NCBI GenBank assembly: GCA_016795325.1
Contig: JAEUHY010000023.1
Span: 1-64,000 of the forward strand
Direction of reading: 5' to 3'
Length of the DNA: 64,000 nt
Source: Planctomycetota bacterium
GTDB lineage: Bacteria > Planctomycetota > UBA1135 > GCA-002686595
The translations under genes were made by a program, and so were the position numbers. The notes under the pieces were generated by a model that was not told the DNA's origin, did no database searches, and saw only the letters and a program-made list of their open reading frames with translations. How positions within the stretch are numbered: position 1 is the stretch's first letter; every line of letters begins with the position of its first letter. Positions 42,888 through 52,900 of the stretch are shown here, in pieces.

Positions 42888-43082
42888 ATGAACATGGAAT
42901 CGATTCGCGACGTGCTCGTTCAGTACGGCCCCTGGGCGGTGATCAGCGTGGCCGTCATCGCGCTGGGCCTGACCGCCGTCGTGTTCGCGACCTTCCTGCT
43001 GAACGAGTTGTTCTTCAAGCGCAAGGAAGCGCACGCCGAGCACGGGCACGGCCACGATCACGGCCACGGCTCGCACCACTGA
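42888..43082 (+). CDS. Small membrane protein with His-rich tail
   Basis: A 64-residue protein: one transmembrane helix (WAVISVAVIALGLTAVVFAT) followed by FLLNELFFKRKEAHAEHGHG and a run of alternating His/Gly/Asp to the end. The eight or so His suggest metal binding by the cytoplasmic or periplasmic tail. I recognise no family. It follows the DUF1080 gene by 100 bp in the same direction. Confidence 0.6.
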   Translation: MNMESIRDVLVQYGPWAVISVAVIALGLTAVVFATFLLNELFFKRKEAHAEHGHGHDHGHGSHH

Positions 43083-43244
43083 TCCGCGCGGCGCCGAGCC
43101 GCGCCGGCGCTGGGACGTTTCTCGCGCGCCAGCGCCGAGGCTTTTCGAGCGTCGCGCGACGAGCTTTCCTCCGGCCCCGCGCTACGGGCGCGTGACTCGG
43201 GCGTTTCGGCCGCGCTAGCGCCGTCCTCGGAACGCCACACGCCC

Positions 43245-45890
43245 ATGAACCTGCTCGCACTCGCGCCGCTTCTCGCCGTCCTTCCGCTCCAGTCCCAAGC
43301 GCCCGGCGACGCCGCGCTCCTGCCGGTGGGGCAGGCGATCGAGGGCTACTTCACCGCCCGCGAGAAGGGCGGCGACGTCGACCCGGCGCGCGAGGCGGTG
43401 TTGAGCGCGCTCGAGGCGGCGCGCGCCAAGGCGCCGAAGTGGGACGCGCTGCGCTCGTGCGCGGACCTGGGCCGAGCGCTCGAATTGGCGCAACAGGCGC
43501 GCGCGGAGAAGCTCAAGGACGGTGCGGTGCGCGTGGAGACGCTGAACGAGGGCGCGTTCGTGCACTCGGGGCTCGAGTACGCGCTGCGGCTGCCCAAGGA
43601 CTACGACGTCCAGCGGCGCTATCCGCTGCTCCTGTCGCTGCCCGACGCCGGCGAGAAGCCCGCCGACCACCTGCGCACGCACTGGAGCGCGGCCAACGTG
43701 CGCGATTCGGCGATCGTCGTCGTGCCCGCGCTTCCGAGCGACGTCGACGGTTGGAACGCGGTCGCGGTGCGCGGCAAGCCCGGCGGCATCGTGCACGTGC
43801 TGACGACGCTGCGCGTGGCGAGCGCGCGCTTCCAGGTCGACCCCGAGCGCGTCTTCCTCGTCGGCCGCGGCCGCTCGGCGCCGGCCGCCATCGCCGCCGC
43901 GAACAACAGCCCGCAGCGCTTCGCGGGCGTGATCACGCGCGCCGGCGAACCGGGCGAACTTGGTCCGCAGAACTTCTCGAACCTGCCCGTGCTGCTGATC
44001 AGCGGCGGCGCGCAGGCGACCAAGTTCGAGGCCGACGCCGCGGCGCTGGGCTTCAGCGACATCACCTCGCTCGCCGGCGGCGGCGAAGCGGAACTGTGGG
44101 ACTGGGCGCAGCGCCATCCGCGCCGGCGCTTCCCGGCCAAGGTCAACCTCGTGCCGGGCGAGATCTTCCCCTCCAACATCTACTGGCTGCGTTCGGCCTC
44201 CTACAACTTCGATTCGCGTGCGACGGTCACGCTCGACCGCGCGACCAACAGCGCGACCGTCGAAGCCGACGGCATCTGGCGCCTGTCGTTGCACTTGAAC
44301 GACGAGATGCTGGACCTCGAGCGCGAGATCCGCGTCGTGGTCAACGGCGTCGAGAGCAAGCACCGCGTCCAGCGCAACCTCGCGAGCGCGCTCGAGTGGC
44401 TGCGTGAGGGTTTCAGCGACACGCGCAGCGTCTACAGCGCGCGCCTCGACCTCGATCTGGTGCCGCCCAAGGTCGCAGGGCCCAGCGAGCCGAGCGCCGC
44501 CGAGCGCGAGGCCTTCCGCGCCGAGCTCGCGGCCGCGGGCGGCGACGCGAAGAAGCTGTGGGAACTGCACCTCGCCTGCAAGGCGAGCACGCGCGAGTAC
44601 TTCGCCGAGCGCGTGCTGCAGCGCCTGATCCGGGTCGCGCCCAACCACGCAGAGGCGCGCGCGGCGCTCGGCCACACGCAGCACGGCGAGCGTTGGTTCG
44701 CCTCCGCTGCGGCCGCGGAACGTGAGCGCCTGCGCCAGGACCCGGCGCTCGCGGCGGCGCGCGGCTGGGTGAAGCGCAAGAACGGCTGGGCGCACCCGGC
44801 CGAGGTCGCGCTGTCCGCCAAGGGTTTCGTGAAGGACCCGACCACCGGTGAGTGGCTCGACGGCGCGGACCGCGAAAAGCTCGGCCGCGGCTGGCTGCGC
44901 CAGGACCTCGAGTGGGTCGCGCCCGCGCAGGCCGCGAACGTCGATCTCGGTCTGTGGCGCGTCGACGGCGAATGGCTGACGCTCGCCGAGGCGAGCAAGA
45001 GACACGCGTCGATCGACTCGATGTGGCGCATCCCGTCGCACGAGATCGAGTTGCTCACGACCTGCGAGCGCGACACTGCGGCCAAGGCGATCGAAGTCAT
45101 GGGCCGCGCGCTGGTCGACCTCGAGCGCGTGTTCGGCGTCGAGCCGCTGCTGCCCTTGACGGTTGCGCTCCTGCGCGAGGAAGAGCAGTACGACCGCTTC
45201 GCGTTCGGCGACGTCGACGGCCGCCGTCGCGCGACGCACGGCGGGCGGCTCTACACGATCCACTACGGCTACGTGGCCGAGAGCTGGTTCCCCGCGCGCG
45301 ACGAACGCCGCCCGACGAGCGGCATCGGCGTCGGCTACTGGGACGCTTATGTGCCCAACGGCGATTCGTACGGCGTGCACTCGGCGCGCCTCGCCTGCGG
45401 CCTGTCCTTCGTCGAAGCGCTCGACCCCAGCCCCAAGGCCGTGAAGGCCGCGCTCGCCGGCGGGCCGAAGGCGGACTTCTACGCTGCGTACCAGGCCGAG
45501 AAGCAGTTGCCCGCGTGGTTGCGCTACGGCGGTGCGGTGTACGCCGAGCGCTACTTCAAGGACACGACCGTCGGCGAAGGCGGCGATCCGTGGTGGGCGC
45601 GCAAGTGGTCGGTCCAGAACATCGAACGAGTCGGCGACCTCGATCCGCTCGAGCAGATCTTCGCCTTCCAACTCGACCCCGACCAACGCGACGCGAGCCG
45701 CAAGCTGATGAACGAAGCCGGCTTGATCGTGGCCTTCCTGGTCGACGGCGAGTGTGCGCCGGTGCGTGCAGCGCACGAGGACTTCAAACGTGCGCTCGCG
45801 ACCAATCGCCTCACGCCGAAGGTCATCGCCGGGCTCGTCGAGGCCGTCAAAGCGAACGAAGCCGCGCTGCGCGCTTTCGCGGGCATCTAG
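43245..45890 (+). CDS. Large secreted protein with degenerate alpha/beta-hydrolase and peptidase-like regions
   Basis: An 881-residue protein with a short signal peptide (MNLLALAPLLAVLPLQSQA). Residues ~100-290 resemble an alpha/beta-hydrolase of the esterase D/PHB-depolymerase type (YALRLPKDYDVQRRYPLLLS, VDPERVFLVGRGRSAPAAIA), but the expected G.S.GG nucleophile motif is GRGRSA, so activity is doubtful. Residues ~430-560 contain WVKRKNGWAHPAEV-type repeats (GFVKDPTTGEWL, GRGWLRQDLEWV). The C-terminal ~300 residues look like a DUF1570-type peptidase lineage without an HExxH. The TAG stop is the first three bases after the C of the CTAG boundary of an inverted-repeat element. Confidence 0.72.
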   Translation: MNLLALAPLLAVLPLQSQAPGDAALLPVGQAIEGYFTAREKGGDVDPAREAVLSALEAARAKAPKWDALRSCADLGRALELAQQARAEKLKDGAVRVETLNEGAFVHSGLEYALRLPKDYDVQRRYPLLLSLPDAGEKPADHLRTHWSAANVRDSAIVVVPALPSDVDGWNAVAVRGKPGGIVHVLTTLRVASARFQVDPERVFLVGRGRSAPAAIAAANNSPQRFAGVITRAGEPGELGPQNFSNLPVLLISGGAQATKFEADAAALGFSDITSLAGGGEAELWDWAQRHPRRRFPAKVNLVPGEIFPSNIYWLRSASYNFDSRATVTLDRATNSATVEADGIWRLSLHLNDEMLDLEREIRVVVNGVESKHRVQRNLASALEWLREGFSDTRSVYSARLDLDLVPPKVAGPSEPSAAEREAFRAELAAAGGDAKKLWELHLACKASTREYFAERVLQRLIRVAPNHAEARAALGHTQHGERWFASAAAAERERLRQDPALAAARGWVKRKNGWAHPAEVALSAKGFVKDPTTGEWLDGADREKLGRGWLRQDLEWVAPAQAANVDLGLWRVDGEWLTLAEASKRHASIDSMWRIPSHEIELLTTCERDTAAKAIEVMGRALVDLERVFGVEPLLPLTVALLREEEQYDRFAFGDVDGRRRATHGGRLYTIHYGYVAESWFPARDERRPTSGIGVGYWDAYVPNGDSYGVHSARLACGLSFVEALDPSPKAVKAALAGGPKADFYAAYQAEKQLPAWLRYGGAVYAERYFKDTTVGEGGDPWWARKWSVQNIERVGDLDPLEQIFAFQLDPDQRDASRKLMNEAGLIVAFLVDGECAPVRAAHEDFKRALATNRLTPKVIAGLVEAVKANEAALRAFAGI

Positions 45891-46051
45891 CAGCCTGCGG
45901 CCGAGTTGCGTCGAACCACCCGCTGGCCTCGCCGCCGCTGGCGGCGTTGCTGCGGTTCGGCGACCTAGTCAGGTGGCCTGGGATCCTCGCGCTTTGCCAG
46001 GAACGCCGACTCCAGCGACATCTTCGACGCTCTTCGGAAGCACGACATTCG
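45887..46051 (-). mobile_element. CTAG inverted-repeat element, copy B1 (165 bp)
   Basis: The element starts at the CTAG that contains the preceding gene's stop codon and ends at TTCG where CTAG would be expected. It is in the opposite orientation to copy A2 on the + strand, but the same orientation relative to the upstream gene. Shared core: GGCGGCGTTGCTGCGGTTCG, GGATCCTCGCGCTTTGCCAG, CCAGCGACATCTTCGACG and TTCGGAAGCACGACA. A CGCCGCC-GCT-GGCGGCG hairpin corresponds to that of A2. Confidence 0.8.
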
Positions 46052-46214
46052 CAGGCTGCAGCCGAGTTGCGTCGAACCACCCGCTGGCCTCGCCGCCGCT
46101 GGCGGCGTTGCTGCGGTTCGGCGACGTGGCCCAAGCCGCGTGGAATCCTCGCGCCTGGCCAGGAACGCCGACTCCAGCGACATCTTCGACGCTCTTCGGA
46201 AGCAGCACGCGCGC
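46048..46214 (-). mobile_element. CTAG inverted-repeat element, copy B2
   Basis: Direct repeat of B1, sharing the TTCG junction at 46048-46051 and about 85-90% of bases by eye, ending TTCGGAAGCAGCACGCGCAG. Its right-hand CTAG is degenerate. Copies B1 and B2 are in tandem, as are A1 and A2. Confidence 0.75.
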
Positions 46215-46640
46215 AGCCCTTTGACGAGGTCGTTCTGCGCGCAGTCCGCCCGCAGCGCGCCGGCTCGTCGTCGCGCCGCGGCGCAGGACTCGCTCCGCAC
46301 TGAATCCACGAATGCACGAGGCGGCCCGCACGACGCCGGCGCCTCGTGCTTTGCGTTCCGCCGCTCGATCTCGCTGCTGGATCCAACGCGACCGGACCGT
46401 CGTGCGCGCGCGAAGCACGTTTCCGGCGGACTCCGAGTCCGCGCCGTTCTCCGAAGACGGATGGGGCGGCGCTGGTGCGGCTCGTGCTGCGCGCTCCGCG
46501 CACTTGGAGCGCGCGCCGCGCGCCTCGTGCGCACTCACAACCAGCGCCCGCGAGCGCAGCGCCTGCGTCCGCATCGCGCCGACCCTGCTGTGGGAACCGG
46601 AGACTTGGCGGCGGGAGCCGTCGGTTAACCTGCGGATCAC
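46215..46640. other. Gap before the membrane TMTC-like gene
   Basis: No gene, hairpin terminator or motif is convincing. The promoter of the following gene presumably lies at its right end. Confidence 0.35.
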
Positions 46641-48758
46641 GTGCGTGCGCCCGGTTCCAGCAGTGCCCCGGCCTCCGCGAGCGCCTTCGACACGCGTTGG
46701 TCGGCTGCTGCGCTCGCCGCGCTCGTGTTCGTGCTGTACGGCGGTGCGCTCGGCGCCGAGTTCGTGCTCGACGGCGAGAAGATCGTGCGCGACAACGCGC
46801 TGCTCTCGCCGTTCGAGCCGCTGCGCATCCTCACCCTCGACTGGTGGGAAGGCGCCGGCCGCGCCGACGGTTTGTACCGACCGGTTTCCCTGCTGGTCCT
46901 CGCTGCACTGCGTGCGGTCGGCGGCAACTCGCCGGCGCCGATCAACTTCGCCAACGTCGCGCTGCTCGCGCTCGTCGCGTGGCTGCGCTTCGAGTTGCTG
47001 CGTCGGTTGCTCGGCGCCCGCCCCGGCGCGCTGGGCGCGGCGTGGCTCGCGTCCGCGCTCGCGCTGGCGCATCCGCTCAACGCCGAAGTCGTGTGCGGAC
47101 AGGTCGGCATCTCCGATCTGCTCGCGAGCGTCGGCATGTGCAGCGCCGTTTTGCTGGCGAGCGCGGCGCCGCGCGCGTCGCACTTCCTACTGGCCGGCCT
47201 CTGCGCGGCGCTCGCCGCGCTCTCGAAGGAGTCGGGCGTGCTGGTCGTTCCGCTCGCGGTGCTGTTCGAGGCGCTGCGCGAGAATCCGCCCACGCCGCGC
47301 GCGCGGCGCGTCGCGCTCGCCTTCGTTTGGTCGAGCCTGGGCGTCGCGCTGGCGCTCGCTTGCCGCTTCGCCGCCATCGGCGCGCTCGCGGACGTCGACG
47401 ACCCGGTCTACGCGGGTTTTTCGGCCGCGGCGCGCATGGCGTCGTCGTGCGCCGTGTTCGCGCAGGTCACGCTGACGAACCTGGCCGCGCCGTGGAGGCA
47501 ACTCGCGATCGTCGGGCCCCAGGACGCGCCGCCCGCCGCGAGCTTCGCCGATCTGCGCGCGTTGTGCGGCGTCGCGGCGCTGCTGGTCCTGGCGCTCGCG
47601 CCGCTGTTCGCGCTGCGCCGCGGACGGCGCGACCTCGCCTTCGGCCTGTGGTTCTTCGCCTGCGCTTGGTTGCCCACTTCGAACCTGCTCGTGTCGACGG
47701 GCGCGCTCGCCGCCGCGCGCTTCTCCTTCGCCGGCAGTTTCGCGCTCGCGCTGCCTGTGGCGGCGTTGCTGGCGCAGGCTTGGCGTCGCGCTGGTCCCGC
47801 GCGCGCGACCAGCGCGGCGCTCACCTGCGCCCTGCTCGGCGGGCTCGCGCTGCTGACCCAGCGCGAGGTCGCGGCTTGGAACTCCTCGCGCACGTTGCGC
47901 GAGCTGCAGGTCGCGCGCGCGCCCCACTCGTCGATCGCCTTGCTCGACTTGGGGCTCGAGCTGGGCGAGCACGACCCGGCGGCCGCCAGCGCGTTGTTCA
48001 CGCGCGCGGTGAACGCGCCGCTCGTGTTCCTTCCCGGGACGCAGACACCGCCCGAGGACCTGCTCGAAGCGGTGTTCCTCGCGCACCTTGGGAACGCGCG
48101 CATCGCGGAGGAGGCGGGCCGCGGTGCGGACGCCGTGGCGCACCTGCGCGCTGCGGAGCAGGCGGCGGAGCGCGGGCGTGCGGCGCGCGAGTCGCTCCCG
48201 TTCGTCGAGAATTGGGGCGCGCAGCGCGTGGGCGCGTTGCACAAGCTTGCCGCGCTCGAGCTGGCGCGCGTGCGAGAGTTGAGCGCTCCGACGCGCAGCG
48301 CGGCCTTGGACGCCATCGAGCGTGATCTCGACGCCTGCGACGGCCTCGCGCCCGGCTCTCCGGAGACGGTGCGCCTGCGTTCGCTCCTGTTCGACCGCCG
48401 CGGCGACAGCGCCGGGCGCACGCGCGTCATCGAACAGGCTTGGCGCGCGCAACCCGGCGATCCGCTGCTGCGGATCCTGTGGGCGAACGAGCTGCGCCAG
48501 TCCCAGCGCGTGGCCGAGGCGCTCGAACTCGAATTGGCGGTCGCGCTCGAGCTGTTCGAGAGCTTCGATCCGGCGCGTGGTTTGGCGCTGGCGCGGGAGA
48601 GCGTGGTGCGCCCCGAGCCGCGGCTGGCCGGGCGCGGTCGCGAGCTGCTGGAACGGCTGGCCCGCCTCGTTCCGCGCACGCCGCAGCAGCGTGCCGTCGC
48701 GCTCGAAGCCGCCGCCGCGCTGCGGGACCTGAGCCCGGCGCCGGCGAACGCGCGCTGA
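46641..48758 (+). CDS. TMTC-like membrane protein with TPR-like C-terminal region
   Basis: A 705-residue protein from GTG 46641. The N-terminal ~450 residues hold about ten hydrophobic segments (WSAAALAALVFVLYGGALGA, FANVALLALVAWLRF, FGLWFFACAWLPTSN). An early loop reads EFVLDGEKIVRDNALL and LYRPVSLL, and ALAHPLNAEVV with SKESGVLVVP follows; this wording matches the DUF1736/TMTC proteins, which resemble protein O-mannosyltransferases. The C-terminal ~250 residues are helical TPR-like repeats (SALFTRAVNAPLVF). A glycosyltransferase role is inferred only from the resemblance. Confidence 0.78.
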   Translation: MRAPGSSSAPASASAFDTRWSAAALAALVFVLYGGALGAEFVLDGEKIVRDNALLSPFEPLRILTLDWWEGAGRADGLYRPVSLLVLAALRAVGGNSPAPINFANVALLALVAWLRFELLRRLLGARPGALGAAWLASALALAHPLNAEVVCGQVGISDLLASVGMCSAVLLASAAPRASHFLLAGLCAALAALSKESGVLVVPLAVLFEALRENPPTPRARRVALAFVWSSLGVALALACRFAAIGALADVDDPVYAGFSAAARMASSCAVFAQVTLTNLAAPWRQLAIVGPQDAPPAASFADLRALCGVAALLVLALAPLFALRRGRRDLAFGLWFFACAWLPTSNLLVSTGALAAARFSFAGSFALALPVAALLAQAWRRAGPARATSAALTCALLGGLALLTQREVAAWNSSRTLRELQVARAPHSSIALLDLGLELGEHDPAAASALFTRAVNAPLVFLPGTQTPPEDLLEAVFLAHLGNARIAEEAGRGADAVAHLRAAEQAAERGRAARESLPFVENWGAQRVGALHKLAALELARVRELSAPTRSAALDAIERDLDACDGLAPGSPETVRLRSLLFDRRGDSAGRTRVIEQAWRAQPGDPLLRILWANELRQSQRVAEALELELAVALELFESFDPARGLALARESVVRPEPRLAGRGRELLERLARLVPRTPQQRAVALEAAAALRDLSPAPANAR

Positions 48759-48805
48759 CGCCCCGTCCGCGCATGCGCCCGGGTTGTGCGGTAGCTTTGG
48801 ACCGC

Positions 48806-49366
48806 ATGAAGCGACTCTTGATGTTGGGCGGACTCGTGCTGCTGGCCGCCGCCGGAGCACTCTGGTGGGCGACGCGACCTGCGCCGGAGGACGGTCCGCA
48901 GACTCCGGCGCCAGCCAACACCGAGACGAAGGCCGCGGCGGCCCAGGACCGCTCGGCGAACGGCGCCGCGCTCAGCCCGCCCGAAGAACAAGCGGGTTCG
49001 GGCCGCACGGAGACGCCGAAGGCGGACGCCGCTGCGGCGGGCAGCCAAGGGGAGCGCGCCGCGCTGAGCTTGGCGCAGCTGCTGGACTACCGCCGATTGG
49101 CCGCGGAGATGGCCAAGCAGTACGCCGGGGACGAGTCGAATTCCCAGGAAGTCGCTTGGCCGGTGGATTCCGACTCGCTGCTCGCCAAGTACGCCGCCCT
49201 GGACAAGGCCGGCGTGGCGAAGGTGCTCGCCGACATCCACGGCCTGATCGAATGGCAGAGCCACGGGCCGTTCGAGGACAAGCAGGCGGAAGTCCTGCCC
49301 TACCGCATCATGCTCGCGCTCGAGACGGAGCGCGATTGGCTGCAGGTCCGACTCGGCGAGCTCTAA
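48806..49366 (+). CDS. Membrane-anchored protein of unknown function
   Basis: A 186-residue protein. ATG 48806 gives one N-terminal transmembrane anchor (RLLMLGGLVLLAAAGALWWA), then an Ala/Pro/Glu-rich linker (~27-90) and a small helical domain (~95-186; LSLAQLLDYRRLAAEMAKQY, DSLLAKYAALDKAGVAKVLA, QAEVLPYRIMLALETERDWL). The layout resembles the anchored protein at 23398-24072, but similarity is only architectural. It follows the TMTC-like gene by 47 bp on the same strand. Confidence 0.6.
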   Translation: MKRLLMLGGLVLLAAAGALWWATRPAPEDGPQTPAPANTETKAAAAQDRSANGAALSPPEEQAGSGRTETPKADAAAAGSQGERAALSLAQLLDYRRLAAEMAKQYAGDESNSQEVAWPVDSDSLLAKYAALDKAGVAKVLADIHGLIEWQSHGPFEDKQAEVLPYRIMLALETERDWLQVRLGEL

Positions 49367-49827
49367 CCAGTTCCCTTCGTCGGCGCTCGCTCCGGCGCGC
49401 TTGCGCGGCGCAGGCTGCGCCCAGGGAGCCCGGGCGGAACGCAGCGACTCGAGCGGTCGCTTCCACGGGCGCGCGCCGACGCCGGTGTTCGCCCACGGCC
49501 ACGCCGTGACCTGACGCGCCAACCTGCGCGCGCGTTCCTTCCCAGCGCCCGCGAACTCGCGAGCGTGCTCCGAGCGCGCCACGGCGTCGGCGAGCGAACC
49601 GCGCTGATGCGCCGCAGTGCTCGCCCCGTCAGCGAGCCACCTCGCGCGTGGGGGCGTCGATGCTCCGCGCGGGCCAGCGCGTGCCCCGGCGCTGCAGCCG
49701 CACGCGTGGCGACGTCGACGATCGACAGCGCGAGACCGGCGTTTCCCGGCGCCGCGGACGTGTCGCGCGCGGCTCGGGCCAGCACCGAGGCCGAGAGCGG
49801 ACGTCAGTGCGCAGTCGTTCAACGCAC
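49367..49827. other. Intergenic stretch
   Basis: No gene is supported. The stretch is Arg/Ala-codon-like in several frames but carries no signal peptide, motif or start with a ribosome binding site. A strong hairpin lies at its right end. Confidence 0.35.
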
Positions 49828-49864
49828 AGCGGGAGGGCGCGCCTCGTCGGCGCGCCCTCCCGCT
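49828..49864 (-). terminator. Perfect 16-bp hairpin downstream of the 1458-residue gene
   Basis: AGCGGGAGGGCGCGCC (49828-49843) and GGCGCGCCCTCCCGCT (49849-49864) form a perfect stem with a TCGTC loop, 60 bp after the stop of the leftward lamin-tail/TSP3 gene. No U-tract on that strand; its strength makes it a likely terminator or 3'-end stabiliser. Confidence 0.65.
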
Positions 49865-49923
49865 TTCCATCTCGCCACCGTCGGCCGGGCTGGCCGACGG
49901 CGTGCGTCACTTCGAGTCGGCGA

Positions 49924-52900
49924 TCAGGGCAGCAGGGTGACCTGGATCGCGTTCGACATCACGCGGGTTCCCGGGCTGAGCGGGTCGCGGATCGAGCTCT
50001 GGAAGTTCAGCGTCAGGCCCGCCGTGAACGGCACGCCTTGGCCGTTCGGGTGGTTCTGAGCCCAATCCAGGACGTCGACCTGCACCGAGCCGTTGCAGAA
50101 GCCCGGCGTGCCGCCCGCCTGCAGGTTGCCCATGCGTTGGGTCGGCGCCTTGACGCACAGGAAGCCAGCGCCGAACGGGGTCGGCGGAGCCTTGGGCCCG
50201 AACAGGCTGTAGTACGTGATCGCCTGGCGTTGGCCTTCGACGCCGCTCGTCGTGACGAAGTAGCCGGCCGTAGCCGACGCGCTCGCCACACCCGAGCCAC
50301 CGATCGTCGCGACGCAGCCGATGCTCGACGTGCCCGACGTGCAGTAGGAAACCGTCAGACCCGGTTCGCAGTTGTCCGGGATCGAGTTCAAGTTGAAGTC
50401 CGTCTGCGTGCCGTTCGCCAGCTCGCAGGCGTTTCCAACGTTGTCCAGATCGCAGTCTTCCTGCAGCGGGTTGGCCAGCGTGACGCAGTTGTCGTCGCAG
50501 TCGGCTACGCCGTCGCCATCGGTGTCGGTGTCGGCGACGCCGCAACCGCAGATACCCGGAGCGATCTTCAGCGGATCGGCCGGGCAGCCGTCGTTGCAGT
50601 CAGGCGTGCCGTCGCCGTCGGTGTCGGTGTCGGCGACGCCGCAACCGCAGATACCCGGAGCGATCTTCAGCGGATCGTTCGGGCAGCCGTCGTTGCAGTC
50701 CGCAACCGCGTCACCGTCGCTGTCGGTGTCGGCGACGCCGCAACCGCAGATACCCGGAACGACCTTCAGCGGATCGTTCGGGCAGCCGTCGTTGCAGTCG
50801 GCAACCGTGTCACCGTCGCTGTCGGCGTCGGAGACGCCGCAACCGCAGATGCCCGGGGCAACCTTCGCCGGATCGGCGGGGCAGCCGTCGTTGCAGTCCG
50901 GGGTCAGGTCGCCGTCGCTGTCGACGTCGGAGACGCCGCAGCCGCAGACGCCCGGAGCGGTCTTCGCCGGATCGTTCGGGCAACCGTCGTTGCAGTCCGC
51001 CGTCAGGTCGCCGTCCGTGTCCGTGTCGACCACGCCGCAGCCGCACTGGCCCGCAGCGATCTTCAGCGGATCGAGCGGGCAGCCGTCGTTGCAGTCCGCA
51101 ACGCCGTCGAGGTCGCTGTCGAGCTCGGCCCACGTCAGCGTGTACGCCGCGCCGCCGCCGGCCGAAGGCGTGAGCGCGCCGGCCGTCGCCACGCGCACGA
51201 ACACCGGAACTCCGCCGGTCAGCGCGACCGTGACTTCGGAGCCCGGCGCGCAGGCGCCGGCGCCGTTGTCATTGCACGCGCCCGTGATCAGGTTGCCGGC
51301 CGAAGCGGTCGAGCAAGCCGAGTGCACGGACAGGATCGTGTCGAACGCGCCGCAGGTGGTGAACGTCACCGAGCCCGAGCAGGACGGGGTGAACGTGTAC
51401 CACGTGTCGTAGTGGGTGCCGTCGGTCGCGCAGGTCGCGATGGTCTGCGACTCGACCGTCGTGTTGTCACCCGTGGCGCCGACGTTGGTGCCGCCGATGC
51501 TGCCGCTGATGCCGGTGAGCCCAGTGGCGTTGGCGCACAGGTCGTTGCTCGGCGTGGCGTCGGCCGTCACGTTGAGCGTGAAGGTGCCCGCAGCCGTGCC
51601 GAAGCCGTGGACCATGATGAAGTAGTCCTGGCCCGCGACGGCTTGGAACGCGAGCTTCGACTTGAAGGCCGCGTTCGCGTCGTCGTTCATCGTGACGCAC
51701 ACCGGCGCCGCGCACGAACCCGTGTAGACCGAGATCTTCGAGTCGTGGCTCGCGTTGAGCACGTCAGCGTAGATCGTCTGGTTGACCGGGCTGTTGACCC
51801 GGTACCACAGGCTCGGAGCGGTGATCGCGGTGTTGCCGCCGAAGTCGTTGACGCCCGGGCCGGTGCAGACCGGCAGGCCGGCGTCGAGCGTGGCGCCAAC
51901 CGTGGTGCCCGCCGTGGCCGACGGGATCGCGACGAGGATCGCGCCCGAGCACGGGTCGTTGGGGATCGTGATCGTGCGGTTCAGCGTGAACGACACGCCG
52001 CCGACGGCGCCCTTGTCCGAGACGCGGATCTTGACCGTCTGCGAGGGGCTCACGAGCAGCGACAGCGCCGAGGCCGGGCCGCTGCACGGCGTACCGGTGG
52101 CGTCGTCATTGCAGGCGAGCTCGAGACCGCCGCACGAGTCGTACACCGAGATCACGGTGTCCGTGCCGCTGGCGCAGGTGTCGAGGTTGAGGTTCACCGT
52201 CGCAGCGCCGTTGGTGAACGTGTACCAGACGTCGTTGCCGGTCGCGTCGCAGGTCGACGCGCCGTCGTTGGTCGCCGAGCCCGTGTTGCCGGACTGCGAA
52301 GCGACCAGCGTCGCCGCGTTGGCGCACAGATCGTTCGCCGGCGGGCCGCCGAGGCGGGCTTCCAGCTTGTAGTGGTTCAGCGTCGGCGAGAGCGCGATAC
52401 CGCCGACGTGAGCCGTCGAGAGCGGGGTGGTGATCACCGGGCTCGAGAGCGGCATCACGCGCAGCGCGTACCAGTTGCCGGCCGTGACGGTCGAGTTCAG
52501 GACGGTCGTGCCGCAGCGCGGACCGACGGCGGACTGAACGATCAGCGTGTTCGTGCTGCACGTGCCCGTGCCCGAGAGTTGGCGGAACTCGACGGTGCCG
52601 GGGAACTGGCTCGTGATCTGCGCCGTGAAGATGTCGCTGGTCGCCGCCTGGAAGCGGTACCAGTCGAAGTCGCGCAAGTTGTTGAAGCTGCGCGACGTGC
52701 CGACAACCGCGTTGAACGCGGGGAACGTGCCGGGCGTGATGGCCTGGAACAAGCCCGTAGCGCTCACCGGGTTGCCGTCGCAACCGTCGTTGGCCGACGG
52801 GCCTTGGCGGCCTTCAGCTTCCGCGGCGCCGCCGGTCGGGGCAGCGCAAGTCGTCGAGGCGACCGCGCCCGTGCAGGGCGTGCCGTTGTCCGAGATGTCC

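Noticed and set aside
43215..45776. 853-codon open frame on the - strand opposite the 881-residue gene
   Set aside because: Low-complexity translation, no start signal; the + strand frame has a signal peptide.
46346..48325. Long + strand frame offset from the TMTC-like gene
   Set aside because: Arg-rich shadow; the other frame has transmembrane helices and family motifs.
50482..51120. Regularly spaced 99-bp repeats considered as a CRISPR array
   Set aside because: The whole unit is repeated and coding in one frame (TSP3); there are no unique spacers and no cas genes.
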